A stretch of 64,000 nucleotides of DNA from Dolichospermum sp. DET69 (GCA_017355425.1 CP070234.1:1-64000); one strand, 5' to 3'; shown: positions 41,945-51,018, counted from the first letter of the stretch. Numbers and translations: made by a program. The notes: a model not told the origin generated them from the letters alone.

Positions 41945-42673
41945 ATGTTAGAAGTTAAAAATTTAGCTGTAAATTACCGGGGAGTCACGGCGGTTGAGGA
42001 TGTGAGTTTCCGTTCCTTACCGGGACAAATTGTGGGTGTGATTGGCCCCAATGGTGCTGGTAAAAGCACGATGGTGAAGGCGATTTTGGGCTTAGTACCA
42101 ACCACGAGTGGAGTTGTAAAATTTCGCGATCGCGCTTTGAAACAGCAATTAAATTCTGTTGCGTATGTACCACAGCGATCGCAAATTGACTGGGATTATC
42201 CCATAACAGTCTGGAATGTAGTGCTGATGGCGCGGACTGTTCATACAGGCTGGTTTCGCGCACCTTCACGATCATCTCAAGAAATAGTCAAAGATGCTTT
42301 GGTGAGAGTGGGGATATTAGAGTTGCGATCGCGTCAAATTGGAGAGTTATCAGGCGGACAGCAACAGCGAGTATTTTTAGCAAGAGCTTTAGCACAACAA
42401 GCCGAATTATTATTCTTTGATGAGCCGTTTGTTGGAGTTGATAAAAAGACAGAAGCCATAATATTTGAGGTATTTGAAGAACTAAAATCTCAAGGCAAGA
42501 TTTTGCTGGTAGTTACTCATGATTTAGGCACTACTTTGACCAAATGTGACCAGTTATTATTGTTGAATAAACAAATGATTGCTAATGGTTCCATGAAAGA
42601 AGTAATGACAGCAGATAATATCCAACGTGCTTATGGAGATAGTATATTTATATTTAATAGGGAAGTAGTTTAA
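41945..42673 (+). CDS. znuC: Zinc ABC transporter ATPase ZnuC
   Basis: I use the ATG at 41945 (MLEVKNLAVNYRG); upstream codons in frame would lie over the promoter. The 242-residue ATPase has Walker A GPNGAGKST near 35, Q-loop PQRSQIDWDYP, signature LSGGQQQRVFLARAL and Walker B LLFFDEPFVGVD, then the H-loop TH near 197. It energises zinc import through ZnuB. Its stop overlaps the znuB start by one base. Confidence 0.93.
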   Translation: MLEVKNLAVNYRGVTAVEDVSFRSLPGQIVGVIGPNGAGKSTMVKAILGLVPTTSGVVKFRDRALKQQLNSVAYVPQRSQIDWDYPITVWNVVLMARTVHTGWFRAPSRSSQEIVKDALVRVGILELRSRQIGELSGGQQQRVFLARALAQQAELLFFDEPFVGVDKKTEAIIFEVFEELKSQGKILLVVTHDLGTTLTKCDQLLLLNKQMIANGSMKEVMTADNIQRAYGDSIFIFNREVV

Positions 42674-43557
42674 TGTTGAATTGGCTAATTGAACCCTTAA
42701 GTTTTGAGTTCATGCGGGGAGCTATTACCACAGCAATTCTGTTGGGTATTCTTTGCGCTGTTGTCGGTACTTATCTCATAGTTCAACGCATGGGATTACT
42801 AGGAGATGTCATTGCTCATGCAGTTTTACCAGGACTAGCTATAGCCTTTTTCTTAGGGATTGATATCTTCTTAGGTGCATTTATATCTGGGACTCTCAGC
42901 ACTTTTGTCATTACTTGGATTCAATCTCAATCCCGTATCAAAGTTGATGCAGCGATGGCGTTAGTTTTTTCGGGTTTTTTAGCATTGGGTATCATGTTAA
43001 TTACCCTATTAAAAAGTAAATTAGACCTGCATCAGTTTTTATTTGGTGACATCTTAGGTGTAACTACAGATGATGTGAAACGGACTGTAATTATCACAGT
43101 TATTGTCTTGATTTTAGTTAAGCTATTTTACAAAGAATTGCTATTTTATACTTTTGACCCACTTGGTGCTCAAGCAAGCGGTTTACCAATTAATTTAATT
43201 CACTTTGGTTTAACTGGCGCTATTACCTTGACGATTATTGCTAGTCTGCAAACAGTGGGTGTTGTTTTAGTTATTTCATTGCTAATTGGCCCAGGAATTA
43301 CAGCTTATTTATTAGTCAAAGAGTTACACCAAATGATGCAATTAGGTGCAGTTATTGGTGTGATTAGCAGTGTAACTGGAATGTATATAAGCTATTATTT
43401 AAATGTGCCATCAGGTGCGGCTATAGTGTTAGTTGTTTCCCTACTATTTTTATTAGCATTATTTTTTAGCCCTACTCAAGGAATTTTGACCAGACCAGAA
43501 ATGGCTCATCAAAGAGCTAGGCTTTTTAGCCAGTTCAAATCTCAAAAGACAAAATGA
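42673..43557 (+). CDS. znuB: Zinc ABC transporter permease ZnuB
   Basis: The 294-residue protein has eight or so membrane spans and the ABC-3 family features GLLGDVIAHAVLPGLA and FDPLGAQASGLP, with QTVGVVLVISLLIGPGITAYLL in the second half. It forms the inner-membrane channel for zinc. It is fused in an operon with znuC (one-base overlap). The stop lies inside the left arm of a small inverted-repeat element, so the 3' end may have been altered by that insertion. Confidence 0.93.
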   Translation: MLNWLIEPLSFEFMRGAITTAILLGILCAVVGTYLIVQRMGLLGDVIAHAVLPGLAIAFFLGIDIFLGAFISGTLSTFVITWIQSQSRIKVDAAMALVFSGFLALGIMLITLLKSKLDLHQFLFGDILGVTTDDVKRTVIITVIVLILVKLFYKELLFYTFDPLGAQASGLPINLIHFGLTGAITLTIIASLQTVGVVLVISLLIGPGITAYLLVKELHQMMQLGAVIGVISSVTGMYISYYLNVPSGAAIVLVVSLLFLLALFFSPTQGILTRPEMAHQRARLFSQFKSQKTK

Positions 43558-43672
43558 GCCAGTGCGTTCCTGAGCCATCCTTTTGCGGGGGTTTCCCCCG
43601 TTGAGGGGGCGAAGGTGTCGCCTTGCGTCGGAATGTTCTAGCAAATCCAGAGGATGATATGAACTGGCTCAT
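43554..43672. repeat. Small element with 10-bp terminal inverted repeats
   Basis: atgagccagt (43554-43563) and actggctcat (43663-43672) are perfect inverted repeats around a G/C-rich middle containing a ggggg-ttt-ccccc hairpin near 43589-43601. It is probably a miniature mobile element or dispersed repeat, sitting on the znuB stop codon. Confidence 0.5.
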
Positions 43673-43689
43673 CCAATCTCAATTACTGT

Positions 43690-43752
43690 GGTGTGGGCAG
43701 GGCGATCGTTGAAGGGTTAGGCGGTGATTATACCGCATTTCAGCCGAAGTAG
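43690..43752 (+). pseudogene. C-terminal remnant of a second znuA
   Basis: The frame reads GRAIVEGLGGDYTAFQPK then stop, matching the end of the intact ZnuA (TRTIVEGLGGKYTAFGPK) at most positions. Nothing upstream continues the gene. The stop is one base from the 3' end of coaR on the other strand. Confidence 0.82.
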
Positions 43753-43753
43753 G

Positions 43754-44857
43754 TCACTTACCCAGATAACAGTGGCAATCTGGCTTCTCAATTAATGATT
43801 CCACCAGCGCATTCAGAGCGGTAGCGGCGAGTAACCCACCCCCTAACGTTCCTTCAACGGTGATAAAGGGAATGCCAGACTGCATTAGTTTACGCTTCGC
43901 CGCTGGGGCGTGACTGAAGCCAATCGGCATTCCAATCACTAGCGCAGGCTGAACGAGACCCTGGTGAATTGCCTCACAGACTGCCAGTAGTACTGACGGG
44001 GCATAGCCAATGGCGATCACACATCCGGTTGGAAGTTGCTGCAAGTGATCTTTCCAGTCAGGACTTTGCCAGAATGCAAGTTCTGCTTCGGCAGCACTGG
44101 TGATATGAGGATTGTCAATCAAAGTTTGCACCTGACAACCCAGGTGAGCCAGTCGGGTTTGGTCGATTGCTGCACTCACCGTAGGCACATCCACCACCAC
44201 ATGACACCCTGATTTGAAAGCAGTGCGGCTAGAAGCGAGAGCTTGGTTTCCCAATCGCACAAATGGAACTAAACTGACATCGCCACTCGCCAGCACCAGC
44301 TTGGAGAGCAAATCTACCTCAATCTCCGATCTGTCTGACAGGTCAGGCAGTAACCGCTGAAGCGATTCCTGAAAGGCTTCCGGATGGGCATGAACTTGAG
44401 CATCCAACCCACACCAAAGTTTTTCCAAGCCGCCCAATCGTGTCTGCGTTTCCACGTCCAGCAGCTTGAGTTGGGCAAGAACTTCGGCTTGGGTCGTTTG
44501 GCAGTGGCGATCACGCCCCAATAGTTCTTCTAGTGCCGCTGCCGTCTGCCGCAATTGACTAATTTGCTGAATGATGGTTCTGTACTGCTGCTGAAGTTGC
44601 GCCATCAACGTTGCTTGTTCCGCTTCCGGTTCTGCTGCCAACAGTTTGTGAATATGAGAAAGCTGAAAGCCTTGCTGTTTCAGTGCCACAATGCGTTGCA
44701 GCCGTTGCACATCCTGATCAGTATAGAGGCGATAGTTTCCGGGCGATCGCACAGGCTGAGGCATTAATCCCAACTGGTGATAGTGCCGCACCATGCGGGG
44801 AGTAATATCACTGCCAACTGAATCGGTCAGTTCTTTGATGGTGAAACCTTCAATCAT
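43754..44857 (-). CDS. coaR: Cobalt-responsive MerR-type regulator CoaR
   Basis: The ATG at 44857 (MIEGFTIKELTD) is preferred; earlier codons would overlap the operator. The 367-residue protein has a MerR DNA-binding domain (1-70: TPRMVRHYHQLGLMPQP, GNYRLYTDQDVQRL), a helical linker, and a C-terminal precorrin isomerase-like domain (about 165-355: PHITSAAEAELAF, GYAPSVLLAVCEAI, GMPIGFSHAPAAK). It ends with CHCYLGK, the Cys-His-Cys known in Synechocystis CoaR to be needed for cobalt sensing. It should activate the divergent coaT when cobalt is in excess. Length matches the family. Confidence 0.93.
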   Translation of the reverse strand: MIEGFTIKELTDSVGSDITPRMVRHYHQLGLMPQPVRSPGNYRLYTDQDVQRLQRIVALKQQGFQLSHIHKLLAAEPEAEQATLMAQLQQQYRTIIQQISQLRQTAAALEELLGRDRHCQTTQAEVLAQLKLLDVETQTRLGGLEKLWCGLDAQVHAHPEAFQESLQRLLPDLSDRSEIEVDLLSKLVLASGDVSLVPFVRLGNQALASSRTAFKSGCHVVVDVPTVSAAIDQTRLAHLGCQVQTLIDNPHITSAAEAELAFWQSPDWKDHLQQLPTGCVIAIGYAPSVLLAVCEAIHQGLVQPALVIGMPIGFSHAPAAKRKLMQSGIPFITVEGTLGGGLLAATALNALVESLIEKPDCHCYLGK

Positions 44858-44878
44858 CCTACAAGCTAGAAGCCAACA

Positions 44879-44904
44879 CCTTGACATTAACACCAATGTC
44901 AAGG
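44879..44904 (+). promoter_or_regulatory. CoaR operator and coaT promoter
   Basis: Perfect 10-bp arms ccttgacatt (44879-44888) and aatgtcaagg (44895-44904) are separated by 6 bases. The left arm contains a -35 (ttgaca, 44881-44886), and a weak -10 (near 44907) lies about 20 bases later: the over-long spacer that MerR proteins correct by twisting DNA. Confidence 0.82.
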
Positions 44905-44937
44905 TTTAGCGTAGGAGAGTTCCTTCACTCACAGTTT

Positions 44938-46848
44938 ATGCTTTACTCATTGCGGCTGCCCCTACTGGCAAAAATACACTCAAAAGCTTTTGTGGCTCTT
45001 CTCTGTGGCTGCTTGCTCCTACTCGGATGGATAGCACTACAGTTTGGATGGACTGGACTGGCATTGCTGATTCTGCCTGCTGCTTACGTCATTGGAGGGT
45101 ATGAGAGTGCCCGTGAAGGGTTAACCACGCTCGTCAAAGAAAAAGAACTTGATGTAGATATCCTGATGATTGTGGCAGCTCTGGGAGCCGCAGGACTGGG
45201 TTTGTGGCAACAGGAATACTACCTGATTGTTGATGGCGCAGCGTTAATTTTGATCTTTGCGATCAGTGGCGCATTGGAAGATTACGCGATGCAACGTACC
45301 GAGCGCAGCATTCGGAGCTTGATGAGCCTGACTTCTGATACGGCACAAGTGTTGCGATCGGGCACAGAAGTGTCAGTTCCGATTGACCAATTAGAATTAG
45401 GCGATCAAATTGTGGTCAAGCCAGGAGAACTCATTCCCACAGATGGACTAATTCTGGAGGGATTTAGTACGTTGAATCAAGCAGCGATTACAGGAGAATC
45501 GATTCCGGTTGAAAAGACGATTGGGGATGAAGTATTCGCCGGAACGCTCAATGGCAATGGAGCCTTAAAACTCAAAATTCATCAACCGCCAGAGAGTAGC
45601 CTGCTACGGCGCGTGATTCGATTGGTGGAGCAGGCACAAACGCAGACACCACCTTCCCAGCAATTCATTGAACGATTTGAACATGGGTATGCTCGCGTCA
45701 TCGTGGTAGTTGGAATATTGCTGGCAGTGCTGCCGCCATTCCTGCTGCACTGGAGTTGGGAAACGACGATTTATCGGGCATTGATTTTTCTAGTCGTCGC
45801 GTCGCCTTGTGCATTAATGGCAGCAATTATGCCAACCTTGCTATCTGGTATTGCCAATGGAGCGAGGCAGGGAATCTTGTTCAAGAACGGTGCCCAGTTA
45901 GAGATAATCGGCAAAGTGCGGGCGATCGCCTTTGATAAAACGGGTACGCTCACCACCGGACAGCTACAAGTTTGCCAGGTGATTCCGGCAGTGGGAATTT
46001 CCTCTTCAGAAGTCTTGCAAGTTGCTGCTGCCCTGGAATCCGGCTCAGAGCATCCAATTGGGGCAGCAATTGTTCAAGCCGCACAAGCCTTAGATTGGTC
46101 ACGGGCGACCGATGTGCAGGCATACCCTGGTCAAGGCATTGCAGGCAGTTGGCGCAAGCAATCGGTGTTTGTTGGCACTGCTGCTTTTGTGAATCAGTCC
46201 ATCGCTGATTTACCCGTTGAACTGGTGCAGTTTGCGGATTCGCTAGAGCAAGATAGAAAAACGGTTGTTTGGGTGGCTCAAGCTCAACAGGTTATAGGCA
46301 TAATTGCGATCGCTGATCAAGTACGACCCGAAGCAGCACGAGCGATCGCTCAACTTAAAAAGCTGGGTATCGAGCAAATCATCATGCTGACTGGCGACAA
46401 CCAACGCACGGCTCACAGCATTGCTCAAGCGATCGGAGTTGATCAGGTTTATGCCGAACTGTTGCCAGAAGATAAGTTGCACATCATTCGTCAACTGCAA
46501 ACCCAATACAAGACGGTGGCAATGGTCGGGGATGGCATTAATGATGCGCCTGCGCTCGCGCAAGCCTCGGTTGGCATTGCGATGGGCGTTGCCGGCAGCG
46601 ATGTGGCTCTAGAAACCGCTGACATCGTGTTGGTGGCAGATCGATTAGAGAAAATTGCAGTAGCCGTGAAATTAGGACGGCGATCGCACCGAGTTGTCAA
46701 ACAAAATATCGTGTTTGCGCTCGGCTTTATTGTGCTGCTAATTGCGGTCAATTTTGCAGGCAATATCACTCTACCCCTTGGTGTTGTTGGGCATGAAGGA
46801 TCGACAGTACTGGTAATTTTGAGTGGGTTACGACTGCTCAGAAATTAG
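44938..46848 (+). CDS. coaT: Cobalt-exporting P1B-type ATPase CoaT
   Basis: I start it at the ATG at 44938 because the in-frame TTG at 44881 and ATG at 44896 fall inside the operator. The 636-residue protein has no N-terminal metal-binding domain, TGES near 190, the transmembrane SPC motif (SPCALMAA near 289), the phosphorylated Asp in DKTGTLTTG near 331, MVGDGINDAPALAQA, and HEGST in the last span. SPC plus HEGST is the P1B-4 signature of cobalt/zinc exporters. Divergent from coaR, with higher G/C than the flanking genes, which suggests it arrived with coaR as a cassette. Confidence 0.92.
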   Translation: MLYSLRLPLLAKIHSKAFVALLCGCLLLLGWIALQFGWTGLALLILPAAYVIGGYESAREGLTTLVKEKELDVDILMIVAALGAAGLGLWQQEYYLIVDGAALILIFAISGALEDYAMQRTERSIRSLMSLTSDTAQVLRSGTEVSVPIDQLELGDQIVVKPGELIPTDGLILEGFSTLNQAAITGESIPVEKTIGDEVFAGTLNGNGALKLKIHQPPESSLLRRVIRLVEQAQTQTPPSQQFIERFEHGYARVIVVVGILLAVLPPFLLHWSWETTIYRALIFLVVASPCALMAAIMPTLLSGIANGARQGILFKNGAQLEIIGKVRAIAFDKTGTLTTGQLQVCQVIPAVGISSSEVLQVAAALESGSEHPIGAAIVQAAQALDWSRATDVQAYPGQGIAGSWRKQSVFVGTAAFVNQSIADLPVELVQFADSLEQDRKTVVWVAQAQQVIGIIAIADQVRPEAARAIAQLKKLGIEQIIMLTGDNQRTAHSIAQAIGVDQVYAELLPEDKLHIIRQLQTQYKTVAMVGDGINDAPALAQASVGIAMGVAGSDVALETADIVLVADRLEKIAVAVKLGRRSHRVVKQNIVFALGFIVLLIAVNFAGNITLPLGVVGHEGSTVLVILSGLRLLRN

Positions 46849-46860
46849 CACAACCAATGA

Positions 46861-47065
46861 GTGAAATTCATGTTCTGCTTAAACAAGAGAAAATCATAAT
46901 GGCAGTTGGCACAGTTTTGGGTGTACTTGGCAGTGTCAGCGGACTGTATATCAGCTATTATTGGACATTTCTTCGGGAGTGGCGATTGTATTAGTCGTCT
47001 CGGGTTTGTTTATGTTGGCATTGCTGTTCATTCCCTCACAGGACATCTGTGAGAGAATAGACTAA
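46861..47065 (+). pseudogene. C-terminal remnant of a second znuB, frameshifted
   Basis: One frame reads LLKQEKIIMAVGTVLGVL and GSVSGLYISYYW. Near 46965 the reading must shift, then SSGVAIVLVVSGLFMLALLF and IPSQDICERID follow to a stop. This matches the end of the intact ZnuB (GAVIGVISSVTGMYISYYL, SGAAIVLVVSLLFLLALFF). Together with the znuA remnant it brackets coaR-coaT. Confidence 0.82.
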
Positions 47066-47117
47066 AGTGCCTTTTGTCAATCAGTTAAAATACCCAAAAT
47101 AGTCTCTGCATTTAATG

Positions 47118-48194
47118 TTAACGGCGACCAAATCCTTGCCCCCGTGTACCCTTTGACCAGATAATTAATTCGCCGTTCTTTCCCCCAGCAGCCAGTTGCA
47201 ATTCTTCAGGATGCCAAGATAGGCAAGAAAATCCACCATTGGCACCATCAAGAATTTGAGTCAGTCGCTTACCTTGATTCCACAAGCAAACTAAGCCATC
47301 AACTCCCGCTGAAGCTAGTAGATGAGATTTCGGTTGAAATTGAATTGATTCTACAACGTCTTCATGCCTTGCTAGAACTCTACCATCCCATTCCAAGTCC
47401 TTTTTTTCCCACACAACTATACCTTCAACACTAGATGCTGCTAACAAAGGAGCGCCTGATTTTGTGGGTGTATCTGACCATGCTAAGTGACGAATTTTGC
47501 CAGGGAAGCCTCGTATCACCCAAGGGTCGGGGTTATTCCACTCCAAAAGCATAACTGTGCGATCCATGTTACCAGAGGCGATATATTTGCCATCGGGTGA
47601 CCAAGATACTACCAAACTTGTTGATTCAACTGGTAATAAACAGGGGTCATCGTCCCAATTCTCCACCATCCAAATCTTTACTTCTTGATAACCCGCAACC
47701 GCTAAACTTTCGCCATTGGGATGCCAGCTAATGTCTTGCACGGAGGAAGTATCAAAATTGAGGGTAGTTTCTATCTCGCCTGTATCTGCATTCCATACCT
47801 GCACATGGCGACCACTACTGAAAGCTAGTTGGTTTTTAGTGGGACTCCACGCCATCCGGTCTATCCAGGTGCGGTTATTTCCTAAAGTACTGACAAGTTC
47901 TGGCTCCTCTGACTGTAAACGCCAAATTTTGACCTGACCGTTTTGCCCACTTGCGGCTAGAAATTGTCCGTCTCTAGAAAATACTAAGCAGTCTACAGAT
48001 TGTCCGTCATCAGGTTGTAGTAATTTGACTATTTGTTTCTCTAGACTAGAATACAAAGCCACCTCTCCGGCAGCAGAACTGGCTGCAAAAATTTTACCTT
48101 GCGGTGACCAAGCGATCGCAGTTACATAATCACAAAGAGTACCACGCCAGTACAGGTCGAATTGAACTTTACTACTGATGTTTAAACTAGACAC
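47118..48194 (-). CDS. WD40-repeat protein in a zinc operon
   Basis: The 358-residue protein is a run of six or seven WD40 repeats (AIAWSPQGKIFAASSAAGEV, CLVFSRDGQFLAASGQNGQVKIW, SIQFQPKSHLLASAGVDGLVCLW, CLSWHPEELQLAAGGKNGELIIW), enough for a full propeller. It overlaps the upstream COG0523 GTPase gene by 13 bases, so both are made together under the Zur-box-like site at 49178. A propeller could serve as a docking platform for the GTPase or its zinc client. I recall the same neighbour pairing in other cyanobacteria. No enzyme motif is present. Confidence 0.85.
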   Translation of the reverse strand: MSSLNISSKVQFDLYWRGTLCDYVTAIAWSPQGKIFAASSAAGEVALYSSLEKQIVKLLQPDDGQSVDCLVFSRDGQFLAASGQNGQVKIWRLQSEEPELVSTLGNNRTWIDRMAWSPTKNQLAFSSGRHVQVWNADTGEIETTLNFDTSSVQDISWHPNGESLAVAGYQEVKIWMVENWDDDPCLLPVESTSLVVSWSPDGKYIASGNMDRTVMLLEWNNPDPWVIRGFPGKIRHLAWSDTPTKSGAPLLAASSVEGIVVWEKKDLEWDGRVLARHEDVVESIQFQPKSHLLASAGVDGLVCLWNQGKRLTQILDGANGGFSCLSWHPEELQLAAGGKNGELIIWSKGTRGQGFGRR

Positions 48195-49153
48195 GCTAAA
48201 AAATCCCTCCGTAGCTCGTTAGCATTAAGATTGCGACCAATGAACACCAGTTCATTCTTACGCTGCTCGTTGGGTTTCCAGGGACGGTCTGCTGTTCCAG
48301 TTAACAGCATATGCACACCTTGGAACACAAAGCGGCTATTTTCCCCAGCAATGTTGAGAATGCCTTTCATGCGGAAGATATCTACTCCTTGGGTTCGCAA
48401 TAAAAATCCCAGCCACTCGTTCAACTGTTGCATATCCAATGCGCCTTCTGTTACCAAAGCGACAGAAGACACGGTTTCATCATGTTCGTGTGCTTCTTCA
48501 CTCAAGAAATTGGGATCAATCTCCAATGCGCGGTTGAGGTCAAATGCTTTCACATCTAATAGTGCATCCATTTCTAATTCTGTGTTGTGGGTACGGTAGA
48601 TTTTTCCCATCGCATTCATTAAGCGAATCCGCCTTTCCAACTCTTCTAGTTGTTCTGATGTCACCAAGTCAGTTTTATTCAGCAAAATGACATCGGCGAA
48701 GGCAATTTGCTCTTGTGCTTCGCTTGCATCCCAGTGCTGCCAGATGTGCTTGGCATCTACCACCGTCACTACTGCATCTAAAGACAGATGGCTTTTCATA
48801 TCTTCATCAACGAAAAATGTCTGAATAACTGGTGCGGGATCAGCTAATCCAGTGGTTTCAATTACTAGATGGTCAAACTTATCCCGTCGCCGCATTAAGT
48901 TGCCGATGACACGAATCAAGTCGCCGCGCACCGTGCAGCAGATGCAACCGTTATTCATCTCAAAAATCTCTTCATCTGCATCGATAACTAGTTGGTTATC
49001 GATACCCACTTCTCCAAATTCATTGACGATTACAGCAACTTTCTTGCCGTGTTCGTGTGTGAGGATGCGATTGAGGAGTGTGGTTTTACCTGCTCCCAGA
49101 TAGCCAGTCAAAACAGTTACGGGGACTGTGTTCAATGTTTTAGGATTTATCAT
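48182..49153 (-). CDS. COG0523 GTPase, putative zinc metallochaperone
   Basis: The 323-residue protein has the G3E GTPase motifs: Walker A GYLGAGKT (17-24), the metal site GCICC (Cys70, 72, 73), ETTGLADP, NKTD near 163 and a C-terminal CobW domain (FRMKGILNIAGE, WKPNEQRKNELVFIG). COG0523 proteins under zinc control deliver zinc to client enzymes when it is scarce (the ZigA/ZNG1 idea). It has its own Zur-box-like site 25 bases upstream. A His-rich loop, present in the second copy at 52541, is lacking here (only HEHDE). Confidence 0.92.
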   Translation of the reverse strand: MINPKTLNTVPVTVLTGYLGAGKTTLLNRILTHEHGKKVAVIVNEFGEVGIDNQLVIDADEEIFEMNNGCICCTVRGDLIRVIGNLMRRRDKFDHLVIETTGLADPAPVIQTFFVDEDMKSHLSLDAVVTVVDAKHIWQHWDASEAQEQIAFADVILLNKTDLVTSEQLEELERRIRLMNAMGKIYRTHNTELEMDALLDVKAFDLNRALEIDPNFLSEEAHEHDETVSSVALVTEGALDMQQLNEWLGFLLRTQGVDIFRMKGILNIAGENSRFVFQGVHMLLTGTADRPWKPNEQRKNELVFIGRNLNANELRRDFLACLV

Positions 49154-49177
49154 CAGAAGGGAACTACTCTGTTAAAA

Positions 49178-49192
49178 TGAGAATCATTATCT
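49178..49192 (-). promoter_or_regulatory. Zur-box-like site before the COG0523-WD40 operon
   Basis: tgagaatcattatct on the plus strand; matches TGAnAATnATTnTCA at all but the last base. It lies 25 bases upstream of the minus-strand start at 49153. Confidence 0.75.
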
Positions 49193-49356
49193 AAATATCA
49201 TATCGTCTTTTACGGGTACTTCCTTCTGCCCATTAGATGGATGTTAAATTTTTTAATTTGTCACCAACGAGCGATCGCTTATCCTTTGAAAATGGTTGCA
49301 TTGTGCCAATATCTGGCAAGCCTTGACAACATATGCACCATCGCCTTCTCAATTGA

Positions 49357-50118
49357 TTAGACGCGAAATTTTGATTTTGTACTCTTGTGCTGGCTTTGAA
49401 ATCCCTTACTATTCCCGTAATAAACAGTCTTGAATTCCACCTGATTCGTTCCGGGGTTATACAAAGTATAGGTAGCTTGATTTAGTGTCCGTCCCACATT
49501 CCCCACCCCAATTACTTGACGCGGGCTAACGGTGACAGTTTGAGGGGGCGCTTGCTTATCAAGAGTGGTGAGTCCACTAGTGATAGAACCAGTTTGTAGT
49601 TGATACTGAAAAGTTAAACCAGAACGACCGCAGAATAAGTTATTTGCTTGCATCCTTGAGAGTCTATCAAGCATTTGAATTGGGGGAGTTTCTGGAGTCA
49701 GTTCGTCATCCACACTTACCGTTGAGCCGTGGATTAATAAACAATCTAATTCAAAAAAACCAAAGTCGAGGTTTCTCAACCATTGTACAGTTTTACGTGA
49801 TACGCTATCCCACAGTAGTTTTACTGTATCACTACCATATTTTGCCATCAGTTCAGGAGCATCCCCAGTCGTTCCCAGACCATGCAGAATAAAACACTGT
49901 TCTTCCCACCATCCCTTACAAATCAGGGGTTCTAATTCTCCCTGGCGTGGGTTAAGCACTCGTTCTACCAACTTTTCTGCTTCTGGTCTTGGACCTACTA
50001 AATCGCCTAAAATATACAAAGCTTTTACACTATCACCCTGTCGCTTAATATCTGCTATTACGGCTTCATAAGCTGCTAAGTTAGCTTCAATTCCACTTAA
50101 AATCGCCCATGTATTCAT
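49357..50118 (-). CDS. Degenerate metallophosphoesterase-like protein
   Basis: The 253-residue protein aligns in order with the active paralogue just upstream, but several metal ligands are changed: SGIEAN replaces SCIHGN, GDLVGPRP is kept, and CGRSGLTF replaces CGHTHVPY. The remaining LIHGST keeps one His. It has probably lost two-metal catalysis and may work as a partner or regulator of the active enzyme. It is the last gene of the Zur-linked operon, 90 bases after its paralogue, with an acgcagag/gcaaagg-type dispersed repeat in the gap. Confidence 0.75.
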   Translation of the reverse strand: MNTWAILSGIEANLAAYEAVIADIKRQGDSVKALYILGDLVGPRPEAEKLVERVLNPRQGELEPLICKGWWEEQCFILHGLGTTGDAPELMAKYGSDTVKLLWDSVSRKTVQWLRNLDFGFFELDCLLIHGSTVSVDDELTPETPPIQMLDRLSRMQANNLFCGRSGLTFQYQLQTGSITSGLTTLDKQAPPQTVTVSPRQVIGVGNVGRTLNQATYTLYNPGTNQVEFKTVYYGNSKGFQSQHKSTKSKFRV

Positions 50119-50208
50119 ATTTTTTTAAACGCAGAGGAACGGGTTCGCGAAACGTCTCGAAGAGAAGGAAAGCGCAAAGGTACGCAAAGGAAGAGGAGGA
50201 GAGAGAGA

Positions 50209-51018
50209 TTACCTTGTGCAAACATGAGTCGGGTCATCTGCTCGTTCTGCATACTCCAACCCATGCGCTAAACGCCAAGCAAAAATTGGAGGTAAACCTT
50301 TTTCAATAATCGCCGTACAGGTTTTCTGGTAGTCGTAAGCCACTTCCCGTAGTTTGACTTCTTGAGTGTCTGTGTCGTAAATTACATAAGTAGCATTCGG
50401 TCGTCCATGTCGGGGTTCTCCCACTGAACCTACATTCACAATCCGTTTGAGAGGAGATGTAAAGCTGATTTCTTGTGCTTTTTCTCCTCTGCCAACACTA
50501 ACTTGTAACTGACCAGCATCCAGAGTCCGGGCGTAAGGCACATGAGTGTGTCCACAAAATAGTACATCTGAATCTGTAGAAATTACTCGCTCTAGTGCCA
50601 CAAAAGCGTCGAGTTGAGGTAGTAAATATTCATGGTTGCTATGAGGACTACCGTGAACAAAAGCTAAATTTCCTTCTTTGAGACTGTAGGGTAACTTGGT
50701 TAAGAATTCACGGTTTTCTGAGCTAATTTCCTTATTAGTCCACTCGTGAGCTTGTATTCCTCTTTTTTCTGCCAATAATGAGGGATAACTGCAATCGCAA
50801 GCGTTCAAACCTTCTACAATATCTTCATCCCAACAGCCAACGCAGGTAGGAATATCTAAAGAACGAATTTGAGCAACAACTGCATTGGGATGCGGCCCAT
50901 ATCCTACCAAATCGCCAACACAAAAGATTTTTTCAGCTTTTTGTTGGTCAATATCTAGTAATACAGCATCCAAGGCTTCGTAATTACCATGAATACATGA
51001 AATAACGGCTATCTTCAT
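50209..51018 (-). CDS. Metallophosphoesterase (YfcE/MJ0936-like)
   Basis: The 269-residue protein has the calcineurin-like motif series: ISCIHGNYEAL (5-16), GDLVGYGPHP near 37, VGCWDED in place of GNHE, FVHGSPHS near 120 and FCGHTHVPYAR near 159. The first Asp of the common DxH is Ser-Cys here, as in some family members, and the GNHE motif is altered, so the metal site may be unusual. Its substrate is unknown. It overlaps the upstream P-loop gene by 4 bases and belongs to the operon controlled from 55478. A phosphoesterase in a zinc-sparing operon could be a client of the COG0523 chaperones. Confidence 0.82.
   Translation of the reverse strand: MKIAVISCIHGNYEALDAVLLDIDQQKAEKIFCVGDLVGYGPHPNAVVAQIRSLDIPTCVGCWDEDIVEGLNACDCSYPSLLAEKRGIQAHEWTNKEISSENREFLTKLPYSLKEGNLAFVHGSPHSNHEYLLPQLDAFVALERVISTDSDVLFCGHTHVPYARTLDAGQLQVSVGRGEKAQEISFTSPLKRIVNVGSVGEPRHGRPNATYVIYDTDTQEVKLREVAYDYQKTCTAIIEKGLPPIFAWRLAHGLEYAERADDPTHVCTR

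Noticed and set aside
44881-44937. Longer N-terminus of CoaT from a TTG or ATG
   Set aside because: Both codons lie inside the operator/promoter of coaT.
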